From Actinomyces bowdenii (GTDB lineage: Bacteria; Actinomycetota; Actinomycetes; Actinomycetales; Actinomycetaceae): a stretch of 64,000 nt of DNA. A program made the translations under genes and the position numbers. Of the stretch, positions 29,167-36,661 are shown piece by piece. The stretch covers positions 62,001-126,000 of the forward strand of contig NZ_JAGFOU010000004.1 of the NCBI RefSeq assembly GCF_017592395.1, written 5' to 3'. The first letter of the stretch is position 1, and each line of letters opens with the position of its first letter. Under the pieces are notes generated by a model. It was not told the origin of the DNA, did not search any database, and saw only the letters and a program-made list of their open reading frames with translations.

Positions 29167-30576
29167 ATGCACCTGCAATGGTGGTCCGTCCTCCCATTCG
29201 CAGCGATGCTGACCTGCATCGCCGTCCTCCCCCTCCTGCCCGCCACGGCCCACCGCTGGGAGCGGCGCTCGACCCAGCTGGGGGTGGCCCTGGCCCTGGG
29301 GCTGCCCGTGGCCGCCTGGATGTGGGTGGCCGGGGGCTGGCAGGTGGTCCTGGCCTCGGTGGTGGAGTACGGGCAGTTCATCACCCTCCTGCTGGCCCTG
29401 TTCGTCGTCTCCGGCGGGATCTTCCTCAAGGGCGACATCCAGGCCACCCCGCGCAACAACACCGTCTTCCTGGCCGTGGGAGGCCTGGTGGCCTCCTTCG
29501 TGGGCACCACCGGCGCCGCCATGCTGCTCATCCGCCCCCTGCTGGCCACCAACCGGGAGCGGCGCTACCGGGTCCACACGGTGCTGTACACGATCTTCAT
29601 CGTGGCCAACTGCGGGGGCCTGCTCACCCCCCTGGGCGATCCGCCCCTGTTCCTGGGATTCCTGCGCGGAGTGCCCTTCACCTGGACCCTGTCACTGCTG
29701 CCGCAGTGGCTCTTCGTCAACTGCCTCCTGCTGCTGGGCTACTACGCCCTGGACTCCTACTACTACTCGCGCGAGCCGGTGGCCGCGGTGGAGGCCGATG
29801 ACACCCAGATCGAGCCCCTGGGACTGCGCGGGGCCCTCAACTTCGCGTTCTTCGCCGTCATCATCGCCGCCGTCGCCCTGGCCCCCTCGGTGGACCTCCA
29901 CGCCATCGAGTCCGGGCACGCCACGGCGGGGGACTGGCTGCCGCTGCGTGAGCTCATCATGCTCGCCGCGGCGGCCGGCTCCTACCTCCTGACCGACCGG
30001 GGCGTGCGCTTCGGGGACAACCAGTTCACCTGGGGGCCCATCGCCGAGGTGGCCACCCTGTTCATCGGGATCTTCCTGACCATGATCCCGGCCCTGCACT
30101 ACCTGGACGAGGTCGCCGGGAGCCTGCCGCTGAACCGGATCACCTTCTTCGTCCTGACCGGGGGACTGTCCTCGGTGCTGGACAACGCCCCCACCTACGC
30201 GACCTTCTTCGAGATGGCCGGGCAGGTGCCCCACCCCGGTGGCGCCACCGTGGCGGGCGTGCCCGAGGCCTACCTGGTGCCCATCTCCCTGGGCGCGGTG
30301 CTGTGCGGGGCGATCACCTACATCGGCAACGGCCCCAACCTCATGGTCAAGGCCGTGGCGGAGGCCGACGGCGTGCAGATGCCCAGCTTCGGCTTCTACG
30401 TGCTGCGCGCCCTCCAGCACCTGGTCCCGGTCATCACCGCCATGGTGCTGCTGTTCATCGCCCAGGGCACGGTGTGGACGGCGCTGGGCGCGGTCCTGGT
30501 CCTGATCCTGGTGGGGCGCGACGCGCGGCTCATCGCGCGCTCCCGGCGCCTGGGCCTGGCCGCCCCCAAGGCCTGA
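29167..30576 (+). CDS. NhaD-like sodium/proton antiporter or anion permease
   Basis: A 469-aa polytopic membrane protein of the ion transporter superfamily. It has two pseudo-symmetric halves with re-entrant-like motifs: GGLVASFVGTTGAAMLLIRP and GGLLTPLGDPPLFLGF in the first, GGLSSVLDNAPTYATFFEMA and GAITYIGNGPNLMVKA in the second. These fit the NhaD-type antiporter family annotated as sodium:proton antiporters, but citrate or other carboxylate transport is not excluded. Good ribosome binding site (AAGGAG). It appears monocistronic. Confidence 0.85.
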   Translation: MHLQWWSVLPFAAMLTCIAVLPLLPATAHRWERRSTQLGVALALGLPVAAWMWVAGGWQVVLASVVEYGQFITLLLALFVVSGGIFLKGDIQATPRNNTVFLAVGGLVASFVGTTGAAMLLIRPLLATNRERRYRVHTVLYTIFIVANCGGLLTPLGDPPLFLGFLRGVPFTWTLSLLPQWLFVNCLLLLGYYALDSYYYSREPVAAVEADDTQIEPLGLRGALNFAFFAVIIAAVALAPSVDLHAIESGHATAGDWLPLRELIMLAAAAGSYLLTDRGVRFGDNQFTWGPIAEVATLFIGIFLTMIPALHYLDEVAGSLPLNRITFFVLTGGLSSVLDNAPTYATFFEMAGQVPHPGGATVAGVPEAYLVPISLGAVLCGAITYIGNGPNLMVKAVAEADGVQMPSFGFYVLRALQHLVPVITAMVLLFIAQGTVWTALGAVLVLILVGRDARLIARSRRLGLAAPKA

Positions 30577-30639
30577 GGAGGGCCCAGCGGCTCAGCGCCG
30601 CATATGGCATCGCGCCCCGCGCCCGCGTAGCCTGAGCAG

Positions 30640-31254
30640 GTGCAGCTGGGACACGTGATCCACAAGGTTCGTGACCTCGATCGAGCCGTGGCCGACTTCG
30701 AGGCCAGGGGATTCGCCGTGGAGTACGGCAGGGCGAAGAAGCCGTGCAACGCGCTCATCTACTTCTCCCACGGCCCCTACCTGGAGCTGCTGGCGCGCAC
30801 GGGGATGCCGCCGCTCCTGGGACGCCTGCTCTCGCTGGGCCCCCGCGGAGGTGCGGCCCGCCGCTTCCTGTCCTGGGACCGCGGCCCTGAGGGCCTGTGC
30901 GGCCTGTGCCTGGAGGGCGATGACCGGGAGCTGAGGGAGGCGATGGCACTGCTGGGCGGCAAGGGCCTGCGCATCAGGACCAAGCGCGTGGACACCCATG
31001 CGCGGGAGCTGCGCTACGAGGCCTTCTTCCCCCAGGACGTCGACCTGCCCTTCCTCATGAGCCACTTCAGCACCGATCCCCGGCCGCAGGGCTTCACCCA
31101 CCCCAACGGGATCAGCGCCATCACCCGCGTCGCCTACCCGCTGCCTGCGAGTAAGCGCGACACCGTCCTCAGGCTCAGCGACGACCCGGGGCTCGAGCTC
31201 GTGGAGCCCGGAGGCGCCTTCACGATCGCCTTCGACGACGGCAGCACCCTGTGA
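30640..31254 (+). CDS. VOC-superfamily (glyoxalase-like) protein
   Basis: A 204-aa protein starting QLGHVIHKVRDLDRAVADFE, the first strand-helix of a vicinal-oxygen-chelate fold with a metal-type His. The Glu in SHGPYLELLAR matches the second ligand region. The later part (SHFSTDPRPQGFTHPNGISAITRVAYP) matches the Glyoxalase-like (Glyoxalase_3) subgroup. The substrate is not predictable. GTG 30640 has a weak ribosome binding site; no better start exists. Confidence 0.8.
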   Translation: MQLGHVIHKVRDLDRAVADFEARGFAVEYGRAKKPCNALIYFSHGPYLELLARTGMPPLLGRLLSLGPRGGAARRFLSWDRGPEGLCGLCLEGDDRELREAMALLGGKGLRIRTKRVDTHARELRYEAFFPQDVDLPFLMSHFSTDPRPQGFTHPNGISAITRVAYPLPASKRDTVLRLSDDPGLELVEPGGAFTIAFDDGSTL

Positions 31255-31284
31255 GGGCGGGGGCGGTGCGCGCTGCTCGGGGCC

Positions 31285-32352
31285 TCAGCGCGTGCCGGGC
31301 GCGGTGACGAAGTCGATGAGCTCCTCCATGCGCCCCAGCAGGCTGGGCTCCAGGTCCTTGTAGGAGCGCACCGCCCCCAGGATCCGCTTCCAGCCCCGGG
31401 CGATATCGGCCTGGTCGGCATGCGGCCAGCCCAGGGCCTCCAGGGTGCCGTGCTTGATATCGGTGCCCCGCGGGATGTCCGGCCAGCGCTCCAGCCCCAG
31501 GCGCTCGGGCTTGACCGCCTGCCACACATCCACGTACGGGTGGCCCAGGACCAGCACGTCATCCCCGCCGGGCATGGCCCGCACCTGCTCGGCGATGCGC
31601 CACTCCTTGGAGCCGGCCACCAGGTGGTCCACGAGCACGCCGGCCCGCCGCTGGGGGCTGGGGGCGAAGTCCTCCAGGACGGGGACCAGGTTGTCCACGC
31701 CGTCGAGCATGAGGACCACCACGCCCTCGTGCCGCAGGTCGTCGCCCCAGACCCTCTCGACCAGCTCGGCGTCGTGCCTGCCCTCCACCCAGATGCGCGA
31801 GGCGCGCGCCACCCGGGCCCGCTCGCCCTCCACCGCATAGGAGCCCGAGGCCGTCAGCCGTCTCCCGGCGGCGCTGCGCGGCCCGGCCGGCGGGCGCCGT
31901 CGCGCCACCGGCGGGTCCAGGATCACCGGCCGTCCCTCGAACCAGAACCCCGGCCCCAGGGGGAAGGCCCGCCTGGTGCCGTGGCGGTCCTCCAGGACCA
32001 CCAGGTGCTGCCCGCCGGACTTCTCCACCGCCACGGCCGCGCCCACGAAGCCGGTCCGGCGGTCCTCGACCACCATGCCCCGCGCCACGGGCATGCTCAC
32101 CGAGGCGGGGCGCACCGCATGGGGGCCCTGCCGGTGCGGGTCGGCGGACAGCACATCCCCGCCGTAGCGGTCCGAGGACGACGGCGCCCGCGCCCCGCCC
32201 CGGGCCCCCCGCGTGTCCTGGCGCCCCTGCCCGCCCCGGGGGCTGTGCGGGGACTGGCCTGCGGACTGCTCGGCCCGGGCGCGCAGGGCGGCCCGGCGCG
32301 CTGCGGTGCTTCCGGGGACGGGCGGGCGGTAGGGCGTGTTCACCCTCGGCAC
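31285..32352 (-). CDS. DUF3097 family protein
   Basis: A 355-aa protein of DUF3097, which is restricted to actinobacteria as far as I know. Seen: the core VEDRRTGFVGAAVAVEKSGG, IWVEGRHDAELVERVWGDDL (a primase/Toprim-like acidic pattern with later DGVDNL and DHLVAGSKEWRI), and HPYVDVWQAVKPERLGLERW. The first 75 residues are low-complexity. Its place between hemW and hrcA is conserved. It is divergent from hrcA, with the CIRCE element in between. Biochemical role unknown; a nucleic-acid function is only a guess from the Toprim-like pattern. Confidence 0.85.
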   Translation of the reverse strand: MPRVNTPYRPPVPGSTAARRAALRARAEQSAGQSPHSPRGGQGRQDTRGARGGARAPSSSDRYGGDVLSADPHRQGPHAVRPASVSMPVARGMVVEDRRTGFVGAAVAVEKSGGQHLVVLEDRHGTRRAFPLGPGFWFEGRPVILDPPVARRRPPAGPRSAAGRRLTASGSYAVEGERARVARASRIWVEGRHDAELVERVWGDDLRHEGVVVLMLDGVDNLVPVLEDFAPSPQRRAGVLVDHLVAGSKEWRIAEQVRAMPGGDDVLVLGHPYVDVWQAVKPERLGLERWPDIPRGTDIKHGTLEALGWPHADQADIARGWKRILGAVRSYKDLEPSLLGRMEELIDFVTAPGTR

Positions 32353-32406
32353 GGTAGGGGAACCTCACGGCATGCCACGGCCTGACCCGCCGGACCACGG
32401 CGTAGG

Positions 32407-32433
32407 ATGGCACTCACAGCCCCGGAGTGCTAA
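32407..32433. promoter_or_regulatory. CIRCE operator upstream of hrcA
   Basis: An ATGGCACTC arm, 9 bp, then GAGTGCTAA. This matches the CIRCE consensus TTAGCACTC-N9-GAGTGCTAA at all positions of the right arm and 7 of 9 in the left. It lies 49 bp upstream of the hrcA start. A -10-like TAGGAT (32403-32408) overlaps its left edge, with CTGAC 15-16 bp further upstream as a weak -35, so bound HrcA would block the promoter. Confidence 0.93.
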
Positions 32434-32481
32434 GCGCTGATCGACTCCTGGGCCCGGGCGCGAGGGAGGAAGGAGGCGCCC

Positions 32482-33591
32482 ATGGCCGATGACAGGCGCC
32501 TCAAGGTGCTCTCAGCGATCGTCACCGACTACGTGCGCAACCGCGAGCCGGTGGGCTCCAAGGCCCTGGCCGAGCGCTACCGGCTGGGCGTGTCACCCGC
32601 CACCATCCGCAACGACATGGCGGCCCTGGAGGACGAGGGCTACATCCTCCAGCCCCACACCTCCGCCGGGCGCGTGCCCACCGAGAAGGGCTACCGCCTC
32701 TTCGTCGACCAGGTGGCGCGCATCAAGCCCCTGTCGGCACCCGAGCGCAACGCGATCACCGCCCTGCTGGAGGACGCCGTCGACCTGGAGCAGGTGGTGG
32801 CCCGCACCGTGCGGGCACTGGCCCAGCTCACCGGCCAGCTCGCCATCGTGGAGTACCCCAGCCTCAAGCTCGCGGCCCTCCAGCACCTGGAGCTGGTGGC
32901 GCTCAGCCCCACCCGGCTCCTGCTGGTCATCATCACCGACACCGGCCGCGTCGAGCAGCGCACCATCGCCCCCGGCCACCCGGCCGCCGTGCCGCTGCAG
33001 CCCGAGGGCCCCGAGGCCATCGGGGCGCCCCACCTCATCGACCCCGTGCTCCTGGACCGCCTGCGCACCCGGCTCAACACCGCCCTGGTGGGGCGCCGCG
33101 CCGCCGAGGCGGCCCCCATCCTGGCCTCCCTGGCCGAGCAGGCCCCCCGCGACGAGCGCCCCCTGCTCGAGGCCGTCGCCGAGGCCCTGGTCGAGGCCCT
33201 GAGCCCCGACGCCGAGGAGCGCCTCGTCGTCGCCGGCACCGCCAACCTGGCCCGCTCCACCCCCGACTTCGCCTCCATCGGCCCCCTGCTCGACGCCATC
33301 GAGGAGCAGGTGGTGCTCCTGCGCCTGCTCAGCTCGCAGCAGGACCTCCGCCGGGAGGACGGCGAGGGAGTGCGCGTGAGCATCGGCTCGGAGAACCGCG
33401 ACGACGCCCTGGCCGAGGCCTCCGTCGTGACCACCGTCTACGGCCCGCGCAGCGGCGAGGTGGTCGCCCACCTGGGCGTCATCGGGCCCACCCGCATGGA
33501 CTACCCCGCCACCATGGCCGCCGTGCGCGCCGTGGCCCTCTACCTGTCCCGATTCCTGTCCCCTCCCGAGAGCCAGGACCCGGCCCCCTAG
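32482..33591 (+). CDS. hrcA: Heat-inducible transcription repressor HrcA
   Basis: CIRCE-binding repressor of class I heat-shock genes, 369 aa. The N-terminal winged helix is clear (VLSAIVTDYVRNREPVGSKA, SPATIRNDMAALEDEGYI, PHTSAGRVPTEKGYRLFVD). The GAF-like central region and C-terminal IGPTRMDYPATMAAVR match the family. Strong ribosome binding site (GGAAGGAGG). With CIRCE upstream it is autoregulated. dnaJ follows 54 bp downstream and is probably co-transcribed. Confidence 0.97.
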   Translation: MADDRRLKVLSAIVTDYVRNREPVGSKALAERYRLGVSPATIRNDMAALEDEGYILQPHTSAGRVPTEKGYRLFVDQVARIKPLSAPERNAITALLEDAVDLEQVVARTVRALAQLTGQLAIVEYPSLKLAALQHLELVALSPTRLLLVIITDTGRVEQRTIAPGHPAAVPLQPEGPEAIGAPHLIDPVLLDRLRTRLNTALVGRRAAEAAPILASLAEQAPRDERPLLEAVAEALVEALSPDAEERLVVAGTANLARSTPDFASIGPLLDAIEEQVVLLRLLSSQQDLRREDGEGVRVSIGSENRDDALAEASVVTTVYGPRSGEVVAHLGVIGPTRMDYPATMAAVRAVALYLSRFLSPPESQDPAP

Positions 33592-33645
33592 ACCGCGGCT
33601 CCGTGATCATCAGACCACCCAGAAGCAGATGAAGGAACCCCTGAC

Positions 33646-34767
33646 GTGACCAACTACTATGAGGTGCTGGGCGTGAGCCGCGACGCCAGCGCCGAGGAGA
33701 TCAAGAAGGCCTACCGCAAGAAGGCCCGCCAGCTGCACCCCGACGTCGCCGGCCCCGGGCACGAGGAGGAGTTCAAGGAGGTCTCCACCGCCTACGAGGT
33801 CCTCTCCGATGCCGACAAGCGCCAGATGTACGACCTGGGCGGCGAGGACGCCCTGCGCGGCGGCGGCTTCAACGGTGGATTCGCGGGCGCGGACTTCGGC
33901 GACCTGGGCGGCATCTTCCAGTCCTTCTTCGGCGGCGCGGCCGGCGCCCGCGGACCCGCCTCGCGCGCCCGCCGGGGACAGGACTCCCTGGTGGCGGTCG
34001 AGGTCGAGCTCTCCGACGTCGCCTTCGGGGCCACCCGCACCATCCCCGTGGACACCTACGCCACCTGCACCACCTGCGGGGGCTCATGCTGCGCCCCGGG
34101 CACCGAGCCCGTCACCTGCTCGCAGTGCAACGGCACGGGCTCCATCCAGCGCATGACCCGCACCCTGCTGGGCCAGGTGATGACCGCCTCGCCCTGCCCG
34201 GGCTGCCAGGGCTACGGCACCGTCATCGTCACCCCCTGCAAGGACTGCTCGGGGGAGGGGCGCAGGCACGTGCGCCAGGACCTGGAGGTCAGCATCCCGG
34301 CCGGGGTGTCCACCGGCACCCGCATCCGCATGTCGGGCCGCGGCGAGGCCGGCCCCGCCGGCGGCCCCCACGGCGACCTCTACCTGGAGATCCACGAGAA
34401 GCCCCACGAGTTCCTCGAGCGCGACGGCGACGACCTCTACACCGAGCTGCGCGTGCCCATGACCGCCGCGGCCCTGGGCGCCTCCTTCACCCTCCAGACC
34501 CTCGACGGCGACCGGCAGGTCACCGTCAGGGCCGGCAGCCAGCCCGGCGACGAGGTCGTCCTCGACGGGCTGGGCGTGGGGCGCCTGCGCCGCAAGGGCC
34601 GCGGCGACCTGCACGTGTCCATCGTCGTGGAGACCCCCACCCGCCTGGACGACAAGCAGCGCCAGCTCCTGGCCGAGCTGGCCCGCCTGCGCGGCGAGGA
34701 CGACATCGCCCCCGCCAAGGACGAGGGCGTCATGGGCAAGCTCAAGGAGCGCTTCTCCGGGCGCTGA
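33646..34767 (+). CDS. dnaJ: Chaperone protein DnaJ
   Basis: Type I J-domain co-chaperone of DnaK, 373 aa. J domain 1-70 with HPD ([10 protein letters not shown]), Gly/Phe-rich region, zinc-finger region with [24 protein letters not shown] and CKDCSGEG, then the C-terminal substrate domains. The first Cys motif has Cys where Gly is usual (CGGSC). GTG 33646 is preceded by GAAGGA. It forms the hrcA-dnaJ unit, so HrcA probably controls it through read-through. Confidence 0.97.
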   Translation: MTNYYEVLGVSRDASAEEIKKAYRKKARQLHPDVAGPGHEEEFKEVSTAYEVLSDADKRQMYDLGGEDALRGGGFNGGFAGADFGDLGGIFQSFFGGAAGARGPASRARRGQDSLVAVEVELSDVAFGATRTIPVDTYATCTTCGGSCCAPGTEPVTCSQCNGTGSIQRMTRTLLGQVMTASPCPGCQGYGTVIVTPCKDCSGEGRRHVRQDLEVSIPAGVSTGTRIRMSGRGEAGPAGGPHGDLYLEIHEKPHEFLERDGDDLYTELRVPMTAAALGASFTLQTLDGDRQVTVRAGSQPGDEVVLDGLGVGRLRRKGRGDLHVSIVVETPTRLDDKQRQLLAELARLRGEDDIAPAKDEGVMGKLKERFSGR

Positions 34768-34796
34768 GCCGCCAGGGCCGCCCGGGGCCCTGGCCC

Positions 34797-35591
34797 TCAG
34801 GCGGGCGCGCCCGCCTGGGGCCCGCCGTGCTCAGGCCGCTTGCGGGAGTGGAGCGCGGCCCGGGCCCCGAAGATCGCCTGCCCCACCCGCACGCAGTCCG
34901 AGCCCTCCTCGATCGCCAGCTCCATATCCCCGCTCATCCCCATCGACAGCAGGCCGGGGCCGATCGTCCCCTCCGCCAGGGCGGCATCGCGCAGCTCGCG
35001 CATGAGCCGGAAGCAGGCCCGCACGCGCTCGCGGTCATCGGTGCGCGCGGCCAGGGTCATCAGGCCCCGCACCCGCAGGGCCGGGTAGTCGGCCAGGGCC
35101 TCCAGGAAGGCGGGCAGCCGGTGGGGCTCCAGGCCGGACTTGGAGTCCTCGCCCGAGGAGTTGACCTGCACATAGACCTCCAGGGAGCGCCCGGCGGCCT
35201 CCAGGCGGCGCTGGAGGGCCTGGGCCAGGCGCAGGGAGTCCAGGGCCTGGAACTCGTCGGCGAAGGCGGCGGCATCGCGCGCCTTGTTGGTCTGCAGGTG
35301 CCCGATGAGGGCCCAGTGGATCCCCAGGTCCGCCAGGCCCCGGCTCTTGCGCAGGCCCTCCTGGACCTTGTTCTCGCCCATCTGGGTGACGCCCGCGGCG
35401 AAGGCCGCCCGCAGGCGCTCCTCGGGCACCGTCTTGGACACCGGCAGCAGGCGGATGGCCCGGGCATCGCGCCCCGCCCGCCGGGCGGCCCCGGCGATGC
35501 GGCCGCGCACCGCCTCCAGGCTGCGGGAGAAGTCCTCGGGCGTGACGGGGCAGGAGGCGCCCGCAGGCGCAGGGGTCGAGGGCTGGGTCAT
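34797..35591 (-). CDS. YggS/PLPBP pyridoxal phosphate homeostasis protein
   Basis: A 264-aa alanine-racemase-fold PLP-binding protein without known catalysis, which maintains PLP and amino-acid balance. The PLP lysine is in LLPVSKTVPEERL; MGENKVQEG, HWALIGHLQTNKA, VYVQVNSSGEDSKSG and LSMGMSGDMELAIEEGSDCVRVG are all family motifs. ATG 35591 is the first sensible start. It converges on dnaJ and diverges from rsmE. In most actinobacteria this gene is near ftsZ; here it lies between dnaJ and rsmE, an unusual site. Confidence 0.92.
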   Translation of the reverse strand: MTQPSTPAPAGASCPVTPEDFSRSLEAVRGRIAGAARRAGRDARAIRLLPVSKTVPEERLRAAFAAGVTQMGENKVQEGLRKSRGLADLGIHWALIGHLQTNKARDAAAFADEFQALDSLRLAQALQRRLEAAGRSLEVYVQVNSSGEDSKSGLEPHRLPAFLEALADYPALRVRGLMTLAARTDDRERVRACFRLMRELRDAALAEGTIGPGLLSMGMSGDMELAIEEGSDCVRVGQAIFGARAALHSRKRPEHGGPQAGAPA

Positions 35592-35687
35592 GGGCCATGA
35601 CGCTACACCCGCAGCGCACCGGCGGTGCGGCGGCGGCGCCGTGCCCGCGCTGCTGCTCGGCGCCGTCGCCGCCCGTAGGCTGGGGGC

Positions 35688-36593
35688 GTGAGCGCCCCCG
35701 TCTTCATCCTCAGCGCCCGGACCATCGAGTCGGCCACCGGGCCGGCCACCGGGCCGGCCACCGGGCCGGCCGCTGCCGCAGCCCGGCCGGCCCAGCGGCC
35801 CGGTCCCGAGCAGCCGGCTGAACCGCTCGGCGCTGTGGGCCGGGACCTGGTTGAGGGGGCCGAGCTCGTGCTCACCGGCCCCGAGGCCCGCCACGCCATC
35901 ACCGTGCGGCGCCTGCGCGCCGGCGAGCGGGTGGATCTCGTCGACGGTGCCGGGCTGCGCCTGCGCTGCCTGGTCACCGATGCCGGGGCGGGCGCCAAGG
36001 ACCGGCTGGGGGCGCGGGTCGTCGAGCGCGTGGAGGAGGCGGGCGAGCCGGTGGTCCTCACCCTCGTCCAGGCCCTGGCCAAGGGCGGGCGCGATGAGCA
36101 GGCCGTGGAGACTGCCACCGAGGTCGGCGTGGAGAGGATCCTTCCCTGGCAGGCCTCGCGCTGCGTGTCGCTGTGGCAGGGGCCCAAGCGCGACAGGGGC
36201 CGCCAGCGCTGGCAGGCCACCGCCTGGCAGGCCGCCAAGCAGGCCCGCCGCGCCGTCATCCCCACGGTGGAGGTGGTCCGCTCCACCGGGGAGCTGGCCG
36301 CATGGGTGCGCCGGTGCGTCGCGGGCGGGGGCGTGGTCGCCGTCCTGCACGAGCAGGGGACGGCGCCCCTGGCCTCGCTGCCCGCCCCGGCGCCGCCTGC
36401 CGGGTCCTGGGACGGGCGGCCGGGGCTGGCCGTGATCGTGGGGCCCGAGGGCGGGATCACCGATGAGGAGGCCGCGGCCCTGGAGGCGGCCGGGGCGGTG
36501 ACGGTCCGCCTGGGCCCCCACGTCATGCGCACCGCCTCGGCCGGCCCGGTGGCCCTGGCCGTCCTGGCCCAGCGCGAGGGCCTGTGGGGCTGA
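35688..36593 (+). CDS. rsmE: 16S rRNA (uracil1498-N3)-methyltransferase
   Basis: SPOUT methyltransferase making m3U1498 in 16S rRNA; 301 aa. Signature blocks: LTGPEARHAITVRRLRAGE, QALAKGGRDEQAVETATEVG, AAKQARRAVIPTV, VGPEGGITDEEAAAL and RLGPHVMRTASAG. After the first nine residues (VFILSARTIE) lies an Ala/Pro-rich insertion of about 40 residues. It contains three exact 12-bp repeats encoding TGPA, absent from normal RsmE. GTG 35688 was chosen as the only upstream start. It follows yggS divergently. Confidence 0.93.
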   Translation: MSAPVFILSARTIESATGPATGPATGPAAAAARPAQRPGPEQPAEPLGAVGRDLVEGAELVLTGPEARHAITVRRLRAGERVDLVDGAGLRLRCLVTDAGAGAKDRLGARVVERVEEAGEPVVLTLVQALAKGGRDEQAVETATEVGVERILPWQASRCVSLWQGPKRDRGRQRWQATAWQAAKQARRAVIPTVEVVRSTGELAAWVRRCVAGGGVVAVLHEQGTAPLASLPAPAPPAGSWDGRPGLAVIVGPEGGITDEEAAALEAAGAVTVRLGPHVMRTASAGPVALAVLAQREGLWG

Positions 36594-36661
36594 GGCGCCC
36601 GGGCCCCGGTGACGACGACGGCGCCGGCCGTGGTGCCGGGCGCCGCCCGGCCCTACTCGTC

